Part shown: positions 48,489-60,000 of the stretch, piece by piece
How the letters are laid out: every line of letters starts with the position of its first letter
Position numbering within the stretch: the first letter of the stretch is position 1
Source of the DNA: Malus domestica
Taxonomy: Eukaryota > Streptophyta > Magnoliopsida > Rosales > Rosaceae
Direction: 5' to 3'
DNA: 64,000 nucleotides
Assembly (NCBI RefSeq): GCF_042453785.1
Contig: NC_091672.1
Location: forward strand, 9,504,501-9,568,500
The notes under the pieces: generated by a model
Seen by the model: the letters and a program-made list of their open reading frames with translations, nothing else
Database searches by the model: none
Told to the model about the DNA's origin: nothing
Made by a program: the position numbers and the translations under genes

Positions 48489-49768
48489 AAATACTGTATG
48501 CCCTATTATTTTATTTTTTTTGGGCAAGATGTTGAACCAGTAAGAAAAATGTGCATAAAATGAGTAGAGAGGAGATGAGGATGTTTGAGGTGTATAAGCA
48601 GTAATACTGGAAAAGGATGTTTGTTCACGTACAAGGTGGATATAAAAATGTGTAGGTTCTAAAGAGGCAGAACTCTAGAGTTTCCTGCAAAATTTCTGAT
48701 TTCTTGAGAGTTTCCATGCAAAAGGTTATATATATATAAATATAAAATAAATTACTCAATGCATTGCTATAATGCAAACTCCTTTTAGTTAGCAAGAGGG
48801 ACAAGTTTTGCCGGGTAGTGGGTTTAGGGTTTAGCTGTTAAGAACCATCACTGAGTTTTGTGTATGTGTGTGTGCATTATCTCCTCAAACAGGTGCTAGA
48901 TTTTATCTCAACGCTACTCAAGAGAAATGGAAGAACTGGCGCATGTACGACTATGTTGTCAAGGAGTTGCCACAGCTTCTGAATGAAATTTTTTCACAGC
49001 TTGATACATCGCGGGCATCTATATCTGGTCATTCTATGGGTGGGCACGGTGCTTTGACAATTTACCTGAAAAACCTGGATAAATATAAGGTAGGACCGTA
49101 GGAGATATAAATATTTTACCACAATTTAGCTTGCTTTTTTTTTTTTTTTTTAAAAGAAGTTGACTGTAATTTAACAACTTTGGAAAGTTCAATTTTTCTA
49201 TAAAAGTTACTGAGTTGCAGGGGAGCTTTATGCAATTATTGGAGTGGATTCATAGGAGAAACTTACATTGAATCTAACTCGTTTGTGTAATTCATTTTCC
49301 AGTCGGTATCTGCCTTTGCACCCATTGTGAATCCTGCAAACTGTCCATGGGGCCAGAAAGCTTTCTCAAATTATCTAGGTGGTAATAAAACCGATTGGGA
49401 AGTAAGATAAAAATCTAATTGTTTTAGTTCTTACCCATAATCCTATGGTCTTTAGTTTGTAACAAGTTGAATGCAAAAATGCAGGAATATGATGCCACTT
49501 CCCTTGTTAAGAAGTTTAATGATGTGTCAGCTACCATTTTAATTGATCAAGTAAGATAATGATGTCATCTAATCTTCATCATGTTCTTTGTTGTTGTGAC
49601 AATTGTTAAATTTTTGTGGTCCACCACTATTTTTGAAAGCTTGAGCTGTTACTTGTTAGGATGCACCCACGAGAGTATTAGAATTTTTTTAGGGTAGGTG
49701 AAGAATAAGGTGGGGGGCATAGAAGCACTCAATAAGGATTTTAGTTACTTTATGATCATGTGATTCAG

Positions 49769-52283
49769 GACAATTGAAGTTGGAGCTGAACGATTCCAGA
49801 TCCCTGAAATTCCTTTTAGCCCATCCATGGTTCAGGTAGATTTCTTATACGCTACTTGGTGCCAACATATTATCATCTGTTTTCTGATTCCGTTTAATTG
49901 AGGATTCTGAATCCAGTTTCATCTTAGTATGTGAACCCTGGCTAAAGTAAGATATGTGATTCATCTTAGCATTTGTTTACTATGCAAAAATCTCAAACAT
50001 TTGTTTATGGAAACAAAATTTATGGCTTGAAAAACATGTCTTGAGTTTGTTTATGTGGATTGTTATAATATTTCTGATCAGTAAGTAGTTATCAATTGGC
50101 TTTAACAGAATAATTCTAATATTAAGTTATCAACTTCTTATGAATTGTGGGAGCTTGGCCAGTTTCATAATTTTTTTATGGAGTTGAAGCATTTTATATT
50201 GCAATATAAATATGAAAAAAATAGTTGGACCCCATCATAAATTTAGCTTTTAGTTGCACCTGATAAGAAATTTTGGATCCCTTATGACAGATGTTACTGT
50301 GATGTCAACTTTAGCAAATGCTTTTGATGATGTAGTTTGTGGATGGAATAGTTGTAATAATATGTAATATGTCAATGTTAGCACATTCTTCTTTTTATTT
50401 TCTAGCCTGTTGCATCTGTTATATTATGTTTATCTATTTTTTTTGTTGAAAATATCAGGAGATTGATGGTATCGAGAATGCTAAGAATATTGCTAGTCAT
50501 GCTGGTTTAACTGAAATGGTACATTGTGCTTTATTTGACGATGAGTGTCTACTTCACCATCATTTTATGAACTTATGGTGAAATTCTCGTGTTTGTTCTC
50601 TCCAGGTTATAAACTGCATTAACAAGTGTGAGGGGTGTCATCATGCTGAACTTTATAGCAATATACTGGTAAAATGCATGAAACCACTTTTTTTTTCTCC
50701 CAAGTAATTAACCAAAAAAACAATAGCATAAATCAATTTATTATATAGACAACAAGATGTAAATGAGTATCTTTTGCTGACCTAAGGCCCCGTTTGGGGT
50801 TTGCTGTGCTTTTAGAATAAGCTGTTTATTTTGAGGACCTAAAGTGTTTGGTCGTTGAAGATGTAGAAGTTGTGGGTCAAAACAGGGGAAAGAGTGCTTC
50901 TAAAAAAATGATTTGAACAGAAGCGGAGCCGTTTAATTAAATATGTATGTATTGTCCTCGCTTGTTTTCAGAAATGACGTGAATTACCCTGCACAGTTTT
51001 CACCCTCGGTGAAAACTAGTTTCAAAGGAAAATGCTTGGGTACTCACTAGTAAGTACTCATCTTTTGGTTTTGTCAAATACTATTTTAACACTTGCTTTA
51101 TTGTTTAAAAAAATAATGAACATGTTATTTAATTTTTCTTAGACTTAAAAACAAGAAACACGTGCCTTTTTTTATTGGGCCAAATAGAAAAGTGAGTACA
51201 TAGAGTACTCATTAGTGACTACTGTATTATCTGGTTTCAAATATTGAACCTTGAGGTGTTGATTGACAAGTGTGGCAAGAGAAAGTGTGGGGCATCCAAT
51301 ATGGAGTTGTGAAACTTTACTTCACAGCTCATTATTCTTTTTTATTTTTTCTTTTTAAGCTCAACAATATCATATGCTAGGCTTAGTGTTGCAAATTATA
51401 ATGGGCATATAATATGCAGACTTCCTATTCGCAATAAAAGTGCATTCTCTCTATGGGATTCCTTGTCCTGCTTCAGGAACTAATTTGGTTTCTTGTGTTT
51501 TTATATTATACAGCTTACTTGAGGCACAACTTCAGTGCCACAGTTGAAGGAGCGTCTTCAGAAAGATGTGTAGGAGGTATGGCTTTTCAAAGAAGCACTG
51601 TAATGGCTTTTGATCTTTTATAGGTTTTTCCCCACCAATGTTTGATTCTCGCTCCCTTAATCAGTGACAGATTGAGAGGATTAAAATAGGTGAATTCTGT
51701 AAAGGGGGAAGTTATTGCCCATTCCCTAAATTTCAATTGACACTCCTTTTTATTATACTTTTTTATGCACAGAAACTTTTGAATAATTTTGAGTGGAAGT
51801 AGTTAGATTGATAAAATTTTGGGGAGTGCCAGTTTACATTCTAAAATTATTCGTACTCAGTCTTGTATGAGCCACTTTGACTCTTGGAGCAAATTTTGGT
51901 GATGTGGCTCTACATATTTAGTTGGAAAGTGGATTTGTGGAGTTTGTTGGAGATGCTCTTATTGTATGGATGAAGCATCAAAGTGTCATCTTCTATTTGC
52001 AGAGGTCTTCTTCCCATCAAGTTAACGTATTAACGAGACCGAGTAAAAGTATGCAGTGTTTCTAGTTCTTCACTCTCTTTGTACATGCTACAACAGATAA
52101 ATTGTGTTCTAATTTATGTAGTAAACCTTCATGCTGTAATAATAGTGGTATTATGAAATTTAATGTACGGAAATACTTCCATGCAATTTGTCTTCCCTGC
52201 CTTGTTATTTATGCAGTGTTTGGGTAGGTGGTAGTCTATTGGCATGTCTTGGTTCATTCCAGCGCATGTGGTTAACCAATGAG
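49769..52283 (+). pseudogene. ARP4: Actin-related protein 4 (ARP4), 3' exons, decayed
   Basis: Five exon-like pieces with splice signals follow the ARP4 order. They are 49769-49835 (TIEVGAERFQIPEIPFSPSMVQ), 50459-50518 (EIDGIENAKNIASHAG), 50606-50668 (VINCINKCEGCHHAELYSNIL), about 51514-51570 (LT-stop-GTTSVPQLKERLQKDV) and 52217-52283 (VWVGGSLLACLGSFQRMWL). ARP4 is a nuclear actin-like subunit of SWR1, INO80 and NuA4 chromatin complexes, about 440 residues. Only the C-terminal third is here. A stop in the LTG region and stops after LQKDV and MWLTNE show it is not functional. It directly follows the truncated SFGH gene, and from 50385 on it forms the left arm of a giant inverted repeat. Confidence 0.8.
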
Positions 52284-54688
52284 TAAGTGTCATATTTTAG
52301 TGTGTGCTTGCACTTTGACTAGTATTGGAGTTACACATCCTTATTCTATGAACGTTTAAGCCATCATGACATGTGTGGCAGTTACCTAATCATATTGTTG
52401 GAAAGCGTTACCTAATCATATTTGGTATCATGTAAATGTTATTGATATATTTGAAGACTATGGGTATGTCAAGGCAGAAGAAAAATGGGAGTTTTATAAG
52501 GACATCTAGTATGAATTCGTATTTGTATATGCTTGAATCACAGCTTAAAGCTATAAGCCAAAGACCTGGGTTTAAGCTGTGAGGTCTTTGGCTTATAGCT
52601 TTAAGCTGTGATTCAAGCATATACAAATACGAATTCATGCTAGATGTCCTTATAAAACTCCCATTTTTCTTCTGCCCTGACATACCCATAGTATTCGAAC
52701 CTATCAATAGCATTTACATGATACCAAATATGATTAGGTAACACTTTCCAAAAATATGATTAGGTAATTGCCACACATGTCATGATGGCTTAAACGTTCA
52801 TAAAATGAGGATGTGTAACTCCAATACTAGTCAAAGTGCAAGCACACACAAAAATATGACACTTACTCGTTCTTGGTTAACCACATGTGCTGGAATGAAC
52901 CAAGAGATGCCAATAGACTACCACGTACCCAAACACTGCATAAATAACAAGGCAGGGAAGACAAATTGCATGGAAGTATTTTCCGTACATTAAATTTTAT
53001 AATACCACTATTATTACAGCATGAAGGTTTGCTGCATAAATTAGAACACAATTTATCTGTTGTAGCATGTACAAAGAGAGTGAAGAACTAGAAACACTGC
53101 ATACTTTTACTTGGTCTCGTTAATACTTTAACTTGATGGGAAGAAGACCTCTGCAGATAGAAGATGACACTTTGATACTTCATCCATACAATAAGAGCAT
53201 CTCCAACAAACTCCACAAATCCACTTTCCAACTAAATATGTAGAGCAACATCACCAAAATTTGCTCCAAGAGTCAAAATGGCTCATACAAGACTGAGTAC
53301 GAATAATTTTATCATGTAAACTGGCACTCCTCAAAATTGTATCAATCTAACTACTTCCACTCAAAATTATTCAAAAGTTTCTGCGCATAAAAAGGAATGT
53401 CAATTGAAATTTAGGGGATGAGCAATAACATCCCCCTTTACAGAATTCACCTATTTTAATCCTCTCAATCTGTCACTGATTAAGGGAGAGAATCCAAATT
53501 CAAGAATCAAACATTGGTGGGGAAAAGCCATTACAGTGCTTCTTTGAAAAGCCATACCTACTGCACATCTTTCTGAAGACGCTCCTTCAACTGTGGCTCT
53601 GAAGTTGGGCCTCCAGTAAGCTATATAATATAAAAACACAAGAAACCAAATTAGTTCCTGAAGCAGGACAAGGAATCCCATAGAGAGAATGCACTTTTAT
53701 TGATAATAGGAAGTCTGCATATTATATGCCCATAGAAATTTGCAACACTAAGCCTAGCATATGATATTGTTGAGCTAAAAAAGAATAATGAGCTGTGAAG
53801 TAAAGCTTCACAACTCCATATTGGATGCGCCACCCACTTTCTCTTGCCACACATGTCAATCGACACCTCAAGTCCAATATTTGAAACCAGATAATACAGT
53901 ACTCACTAATGAGATAACATGTTCATTATTTTTTTAAACAATAAAGCAAGTGTTAAAATAGTATTTGACAAAACCAAAAGATGAGTACTCACTGGTGAGT
54001 ACCCAAGCATTTTCCTTTGAAACCCAGTTTTCACCCATTTTCCTTTGAAACCTAGTTTTCACTGAGGGTGAAAACTGTGCAGGGTAATTCACGTCATTTC
54101 TGAAAACAAGCGAGGACAATACATATTTAATTAAACGGCTCCGCATGCTTCTGTTCAAATCATTTTTTTAGAAGCACTCTTTCACCTGTTTTGACCCACA
54201 ACTCCTACATCTTCAACGACCAAACACTTTAGGTCCTCAAAATAAACAGCTTATTCTAAAAGCACAGCAAACCCCAAACGGGGCCTTAGGTCGGCAAAAG
54301 ATACTCATTTACATCTTGTTGTCTATATAATAAACTGATTTATGCTATTGTTTTTTTTGTTAATTACTTGGGAGAAAAAAAAAGTGTTTTCATGCATTTT
54401 ACCAGTATATTGCTATAAAGTTCAGCATGATGACAACCCTCACACTTGTTAATGCAGTTTATAACCTGGAGAGAACAAACACGAGAATTTCACCCTAAGT
54501 TCATAAAACAATGGTGAAGTAGACACTCATCGTCAAATAAAGCACAATGTACCATTTCAGTTAAACCAGCATGACTAGCAATATTCTCAGCATTCTCGAT
54601 ACCATCAATCTCCTGATATTTTCAACAAAAAAATAAATAAACATAATATAACAGATGCAACAGGCTAGAAAATAAAAAGAAGAATGTA
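50385..54688. repeat. Giant inverted repeat, about 2.1-kb arms, 14-base loop
   Basis: The left arm (about 50385-52567) is copied in inverted orientation as 52582-54688. At the centre, left 'ataagccaaagacct' meets right 'aggtctttggcttat' across a 14-base spacer (52568-52581). By eye the arms agree at more than 90 percent, with indels. For example, about 100 bases near 51130-51220 are missing from the right arm, and a 30-base duplication near 54015-54060 occurs only there. Each arm carries the same four ARP4 exon pieces and a 'ggccccgtttggggtttgct' MITE-like segment. A transcript across both arms would fold into a very long hairpin. Confidence 0.9.
52866..54612 (-). pseudogene. ARP4: ARP4 3' exons, inverted copy in the right arm
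   Basis: The same four ARP4 exon pieces run on the minus strand: from 54612 (EIDGIENAENIASHAG type), about 54460-54398, about 53616-53560 (LTGGPTSEPQLKERLQKDVQ) and 52935-52866 (VWVRGSLLASLGSFQHMWLT). This copy keeps the Gly-Gly of LTGG and the SLGSFQ phrase that the left copy has lost, so in places it is closer to working ARP4. Upstream ARP4 exons are not present beyond 54688. It is a pseudogene produced by inverted duplication. Confidence 0.8.
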
Positions 54689-55137
54689 TTTTGAACCTAG
54701 AGGCAACTATCCAGAAAATATATTTTGTTTTTTGGGTAGATACTTAATAACCATTTTAACAGCGTGACAAGATGCAAAATATCAAGCATTGATGTAGCAA
54801 ACAGAAAAACCAAATTGGCTAATTGAAAAAAGAAATTCGCATCAATACTAGAAAATAAAAAGCTTTAATAATGCAATAGACAAAGTACACTCGTAAAATC
54901 ATTGAAACACATGAGAAATAGGAAGAACAACAAACCGTGATGTGGAGCTTCAGAGAATCTGCACAGTTTTTCCTTCATTGCACTAGCAAATTTCCTCTGC
55001 CACAAGAGAAAAAACTCAAGAGAATAGATAAATAAAATGACTTCTAAACTTAAGATCTTATGGTCAACTACAAACCTTGTAATAGTTTCTGTAGCTTTCC
55101 GTCCAATTAAAAAAAAAAAAAAAGTGTGTTAAAAGCA

Positions 55138-56416
55138 TGGTAGAAAAAATCGATAATATCGGCAATATTTCGCCGATATTATCGTTTTTTTGGAAGTTCA
55201 ATCTTTTTTTAACTATCCAAACGATTTTGTTAAAATATCACGATAATATCGCAATATTTTTAAAATTATCGATAATATCGCGACATAATACTAAAAAATA
55301 CTTAAATAAGTTGAGAAAACTCAACACATACTTCACTTGATCATAGCCCAAAGACCGAACAAGCTATGCTTCTCTCAACAGGGGAATGTGGGTTTTATAG
55401 GACTTCATGATTGCCCACTGCCCTCGCATGGGCGACGTGGGACTCGCCCAATGGGAGAGAAAATCAGAATTTCGGCCGAAAATTTACACTCACTTTAAAC
55501 GGCCATAACTTTGTCAAAACTCAACGAAATCAAGCAATACAAAAAACGAAAGTTGTAGCCCTCGAAGAGATGAAGAGAATGGTACCTCACATGACGTCTG
55601 ACTCGTCGTGGTTTGGCCGAAAAATGCCTCGAAAGTCACTACGGTCGCCGGAAACTGGGTAAGATTCAAATGAGTATAATTTTTTCAATACTCAACGAAA
55701 TTGAGTGAAACAAAAAGAAAAGTTGTACTACTCAACGAGACGAAGAGATTGATACCTTGTACGCCGGCCAACTCGCCGTGGTTTGACCGGATGAATTATA
55801 AAACAATTGACACACTCCTGGCTTCCAAAATTCAATTCTTTTACTTTATATAAACTTGAAAAAACATAATCGGCATCCAAATTAAAGTTTAGTCTTATTC
55901 AACCTATTGATTTTCAATCGTTAATTGATATACTATAATTTGAAACTTCAACGCCTAGACACATGCTTATGTGTAAGAAATTTAAAGTGTCAAATTCGGC
56001 ACATTATTCTTCATCATTTTATTCAATTCCTTTTTTTTTTTTAATATCCTAAATAAAACCTCCCAATATTGTACTAATTAATTATATATAAATGATTATG
56101 GTGTGTTTAAACTTCTTTCATTAATTACTACATATTTTCTACACTCACAATGTTTGCCAGCTCGCTATATAATCAACTTAAATCAGTTAAATCCATCATG
56201 CAATGCATTTCCTTTCAATTTTTTGTGATAAACTAATAGATATTTGACTAAATAAACATCCTGCAAAGTTTCATTAAAAATTTCCAAGTTTTTCTTACAA
56301 TTTCCGTGGTTTCCATGTAATTTTTATCGATATCGATATTATCCCGATATTTCCATCGATATTTCCGTGTTTTCGGACTACCGATATTTCCGATATTACC
56401 GATATTTTCTTCCTTG
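55138..56416. mobile_element. MULE-type MITE with 'cgatatt' sub-terminal repeats
   Basis: The identical 10-base sequence gttaaaagca occurs at 55128-55137 and 56417-56426. The inner tips 'atggtagaaaaaatcg' and 'cgatattttcttcctt' are inverted copies (about 13 of 16). Many 'cgatatt', 'aatatcg' and 'ccgatatttcc' motifs crowd both ends. A 9-10 base duplication fits a Mutator-like origin. The interior (55440-55800) has a two-copy tandem of 'ctcaacgaaatN..aagttgtaNN' sequence. No transposase is present. Confidence 0.6.
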
Positions 56417-56426
56417 GTTAAAAGCA

Positions 56427-59400
56427 GGGGTCAAAATTTGGCACTTGAAAACATAAGGCATTCTTGAACTGTCAGCTAATTAGTCACACATTAACAGCAG
56501 GTTAGTCACATAAAGCATTCTTGAACCATCAAACATTATTCTATTCCTCTCTAGCTAGACCACCATAAACGGATGTTTGCCCATAGTATATATCTTTCTC
56601 GTCAAGATCTCAACATATGCACTCATGAATATCTAAAATTACACTTCGGTTAATAAGAACAATCAAATAGATTCACAATTTATAAACAACCACTCCTTCC
56701 GCTTAGGGATCCCAAAGTCTATATATATACCTTTTATTGAAGAAAGAAACAATATTTATACTTTGGGATCATGCGAGCGTATACCAGTGTTTTAAAAGGC
56801 ATTTACGGATGAGACAGTGGCAATTTTCCTCAGGTACAAGGGTATTCGGCAGTTTACCTGAGAAACTTTCTGCAAGTTTTGAATACAATTTCAAACTATT
56901 ACTATCTATTTTAATTCAAACATATGCAAACAACAGCATCCAACTTTTTCATGCCCTAAACAAGTCATATCATTTAGTTTTTGGTCTGCTTCGGGTTAAC
57001 CAAAACTTGCAGAATGGCAGTGTTTACAACAGGGCAATATACCCCGTCCTCAAACTCTACAACTCAACCTCCATCTCCATCTGATGCAGAATGTGACAAT
57101 TAAACAGCACATCTTCCCGCCTCAATTTTGTACCCTTTCATAATACTTGCAGAAGCTCTCTCAATATGTAATTTAAAACAAAATTCGCAGGAGGTTAGTC
57201 ATTTAACTCGGTCGGAACATGATTAATACCTGTGCAAGAGATCTACAATGAACAACTGAAGTAACTATAGTTGATCCTCCTCCACTGGATGAATTTATAA
57301 TGACAGGTAACCTCATATATTAGTTGTGTTCAGAAAAATCAATAAAAAGTAAAAACTATGAAGGGACAATTATTATTATAAAGCTATTACAAGCAATACT
57401 TAAAACTTGAAGTTTGATAACCAATTTCAGACCAAGATGGAAATTCCCTTTAATAAAATATCCTAAAGGGCAGGAAGCAAAACCATGGTTTATCCATATT
57501 TCATTGCAAACAAATGGTATTTCAAATCATAGTATTGAAAGAACAGAAGTTCAAAAAATTTAACATCCCTCAGGAAAGAAAACTTTTGGTTTTTCTTCCT
57601 AAAACATGTATCAGGATTCAGGACATGAACTAAATTTTTCCACTTCCATTAAACCATGAACTTCCCTTCAGAAATATTGTTTCACCGGGAATTTGAATCT
57701 ACTGAGTCAAGTTTCTATTCCTCTATGATAGCAATGATATTGCTTAGTAAAGCACACTAAAAGAAGAAAATAAATAATCAGCTGAGCTTATCCAAATACA
57801 GTTGATCGACATATAATGCTTTGTTCAAACAACAGACGGGAGAACAACATCTAAGATTTGGACAGGAATAACAAAATGCAATCAAATTTTCAAAATTTTA
57901 GACATCCTAAGGGATTGAAGGATATATAAATATAAATATATATATACATATATATATACACTTTTTTTTCAATAAGAAGATGGTATTTCCTTCTAACTGC
58001 AGAGATTATTGTGACTTCCAATATTGACGGAAACCCAAGCAAAATGCCCTACTTCCCCTGAAATTTTTATAAATGCCAATTGAATTTTAGCTTCAATAAA
58101 TGTAGACCAAAATATCTGGATATTTTAAAAGTTCTTTTCTCAAGTGTGGTCCAAAATGGAGGACATGGTCATGCGCCCAAGTTTACATTAGATAAGTAAA
58201 CAACCGGGCACTGGGGAGAGGGGAAAGAGTAGAGGTTAATTCTCAGAGGAAAAGAAGACAATGGTGTGAGATAGAGAATTATGAAATGAATTTTATGAGC
58301 CTTACTTTTCGAGTTAATGGTTTTTCAGGGTGAGAGGCAGTATTATGGGCCTTAAATAACCTTCTTTATTTTTATAAAGAGACTGTACTATTGAAACGAA
58401 GAAAGAGGAACACAAGGAGGTCGTTGTGGTTATTTAAAATAACTCAATTGTCTTTCTTGTATGACTAGAAAATAAATAATTCGCTTTTGTAGGATGACTT
58501 GTTTTTAAGAATAGGCAAAGCAAATGTATAGTATAAAAACTCTTCTAAGAGAATTACGTATAAAAAGTGTTATTTAATGCCCCAAACTATAGGAAAAACC
58601 AAAACAATGATTTTTGAGAGATTGTTATGTTTACAGTCAAGTTTAAAGTATAAAGGAATGCTTGTTCACGTTAGTATAAGTTCCAAAGCATGGTCAATGG
58701 CGACCTATCAGCCATCAATATACTACTCCATGTAAAGAGAACGAGCTGTGTTTCTGGTGAAATGGTTATGCAAATTCCAAGAGGAAAGGGGATTGATTAT
58801 GGCATTTTTTCATAAAGAGAAAGTCCGGCTGCATGCAAATGGTTGGAATTCCAATATTGTACATCAGGGTTCAGGCCGAAGTCCTTGCAAAAATATTTCG
58901 CAAGGAATCAACTCATTTTCTGGTGGGCAATGGGAAAGGGTAAGGTGGAAGAGAGGTAGGGAGGTGGGGAAAACAGCATTTTGCTATTCTTTTCCTCGAA
59001 TTTATAGGTTATTTCAGTATCATAATTTTCCAAATACAAGGGTGTGTTAATTCCTTACTCTTCCTTTAAGAGCTTGATTTTGGAGAAATTTGAATGAGAG
59101 GGTGAGTCTGCAAGTAGCACGGGACTCCTAAATGCGGCTTCTGGCAGCAGCCCAACCGAGTACTACGAAAATATAATAAACAAGAAATAAATGATCGGGA
59201 AATCGAAATTGCCAGACAGACAAATAATCGAAAAAGATAAAAAAGAAAGCCTTCACGTCAAATAAAGACATCGGTACCTACCCAACAAAGTAAAGTACGT
59301 TCCGGTAAACTCGGAGGTCGATATCTGCTTCATCCAGGGGCGAAAAAAGTGGTAAAACCTGATCAAACACCAGTTCTCAATCAAAATCTTATTGCAAAAG

Positions 59401-60000
59401 ATATGATTTTTGCTTCAAAGAAAAAAGTTAATCAGTCAAACACTAACCTCCATATTACATTTTATAGCCTCATCTCCTACACCAAATTTATTGCGATCCC
59501 CCAGAAATCCGGCATGCTACACAAAAATTCACAATTAGTTTAAATTTTTAATTTGCATATGCACTTATAATGCAAATTTTCAATAAACGGATTGAAACAT
59601 AGTAAACAAATTATACCTATGGTCGCTACCAAATTAACACAGAAGACTCCACACCAAAATGAACAATTGTGAATTAGGAGGGATCAATATGAAGCACCGA
59701 TGCCGATTCACGCTCCAGGAGCAGGAGCGAGAGCCGAGGGAGTCGCCCAGGTTACGGCTTTCTTGCTTGGGTCCGGCATAGGTATTCCGTAGCTTTAAAT
59801 TTTTCACAGCCATTTATTTTTCATATCACACGGTACTCGGACAACAATTAGACTGCAACTCAATACAAATTGGCCCAAATGGAGATTCAAGCTTGAACAA
59901 AAGCAGGAGGAAGTCTTCTTGGGCCCAAGACAATTAAAAATTCACTAATAAAAAGCCCAATATAATTGAAAATTCACTAATAAAAAGCCCAAAACCCATC
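56427..60000. other. Mostly non-coding; a few minus-strand exon-like pieces of unknown gene
   Basis: Minus-strand pieces with splice-like borders can be read at about 57292-57237 (GGGSTIVTSVVHCRSLAQ, donor GTATTA) and 59362-59284 (VLPLFSPLDEADIDLRVYRN). They continue left of this interval at 55100 and 55000-54930 (FASAMKEKLCRFSEAP). A GC-rich start-like block lies at 59695-59775 (MPDPSKKAVTWATPSAL). Frames do not join into a protein I recognise, so they may be the leader exons of an unknown gene or chance. An AT microsatellite lies at 57925-57965, and a 'cactaataaaaagccca' duplication at 59941-59992. Confidence 0.3.

Larger units (their letters stand above)
46225..49550 (+). pseudogene. SFGH: S-formylglutathione hydrolase, 3'-truncated, six exons
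   Basis: Exons 46225-46371, 47150-47267, 48097-48144, 48893-49089, 49303-49401 and 49485-49550 join in frame with canonical sites. They encode about 224 residues: [68 protein letters not shown], the nucleophile elbow SGHSMGGHG, and ATILIDQ. SFGH hydrolyses S-formylglutathione to formate and glutathione in cytosolic formaldehyde detoxification, and the usual length is about 284. The last 60-70 residues, with the catalytic His (PGYDHSY) and the Asp region, are absent. After the donor at 49551 the next coding sequence is ARP4. The gene looks freshly truncated because all remaining exons are clean. It could still give a fused transcript. Confidence 0.9.

Noticed and set aside
52408-52713. Minus-strand frame of 101 codons across the palindrome centre
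   Set aside because: It is a by-product of the inverted repeat; the two halves are complementary sequence, not a conserved protein.
54930-59775. A multi-exon minus-strand gene built from five exon-like pieces
   Set aside because: Splice-like borders exist but frames do not join cleanly and no family is recognised; kept only as a low-confidence note.
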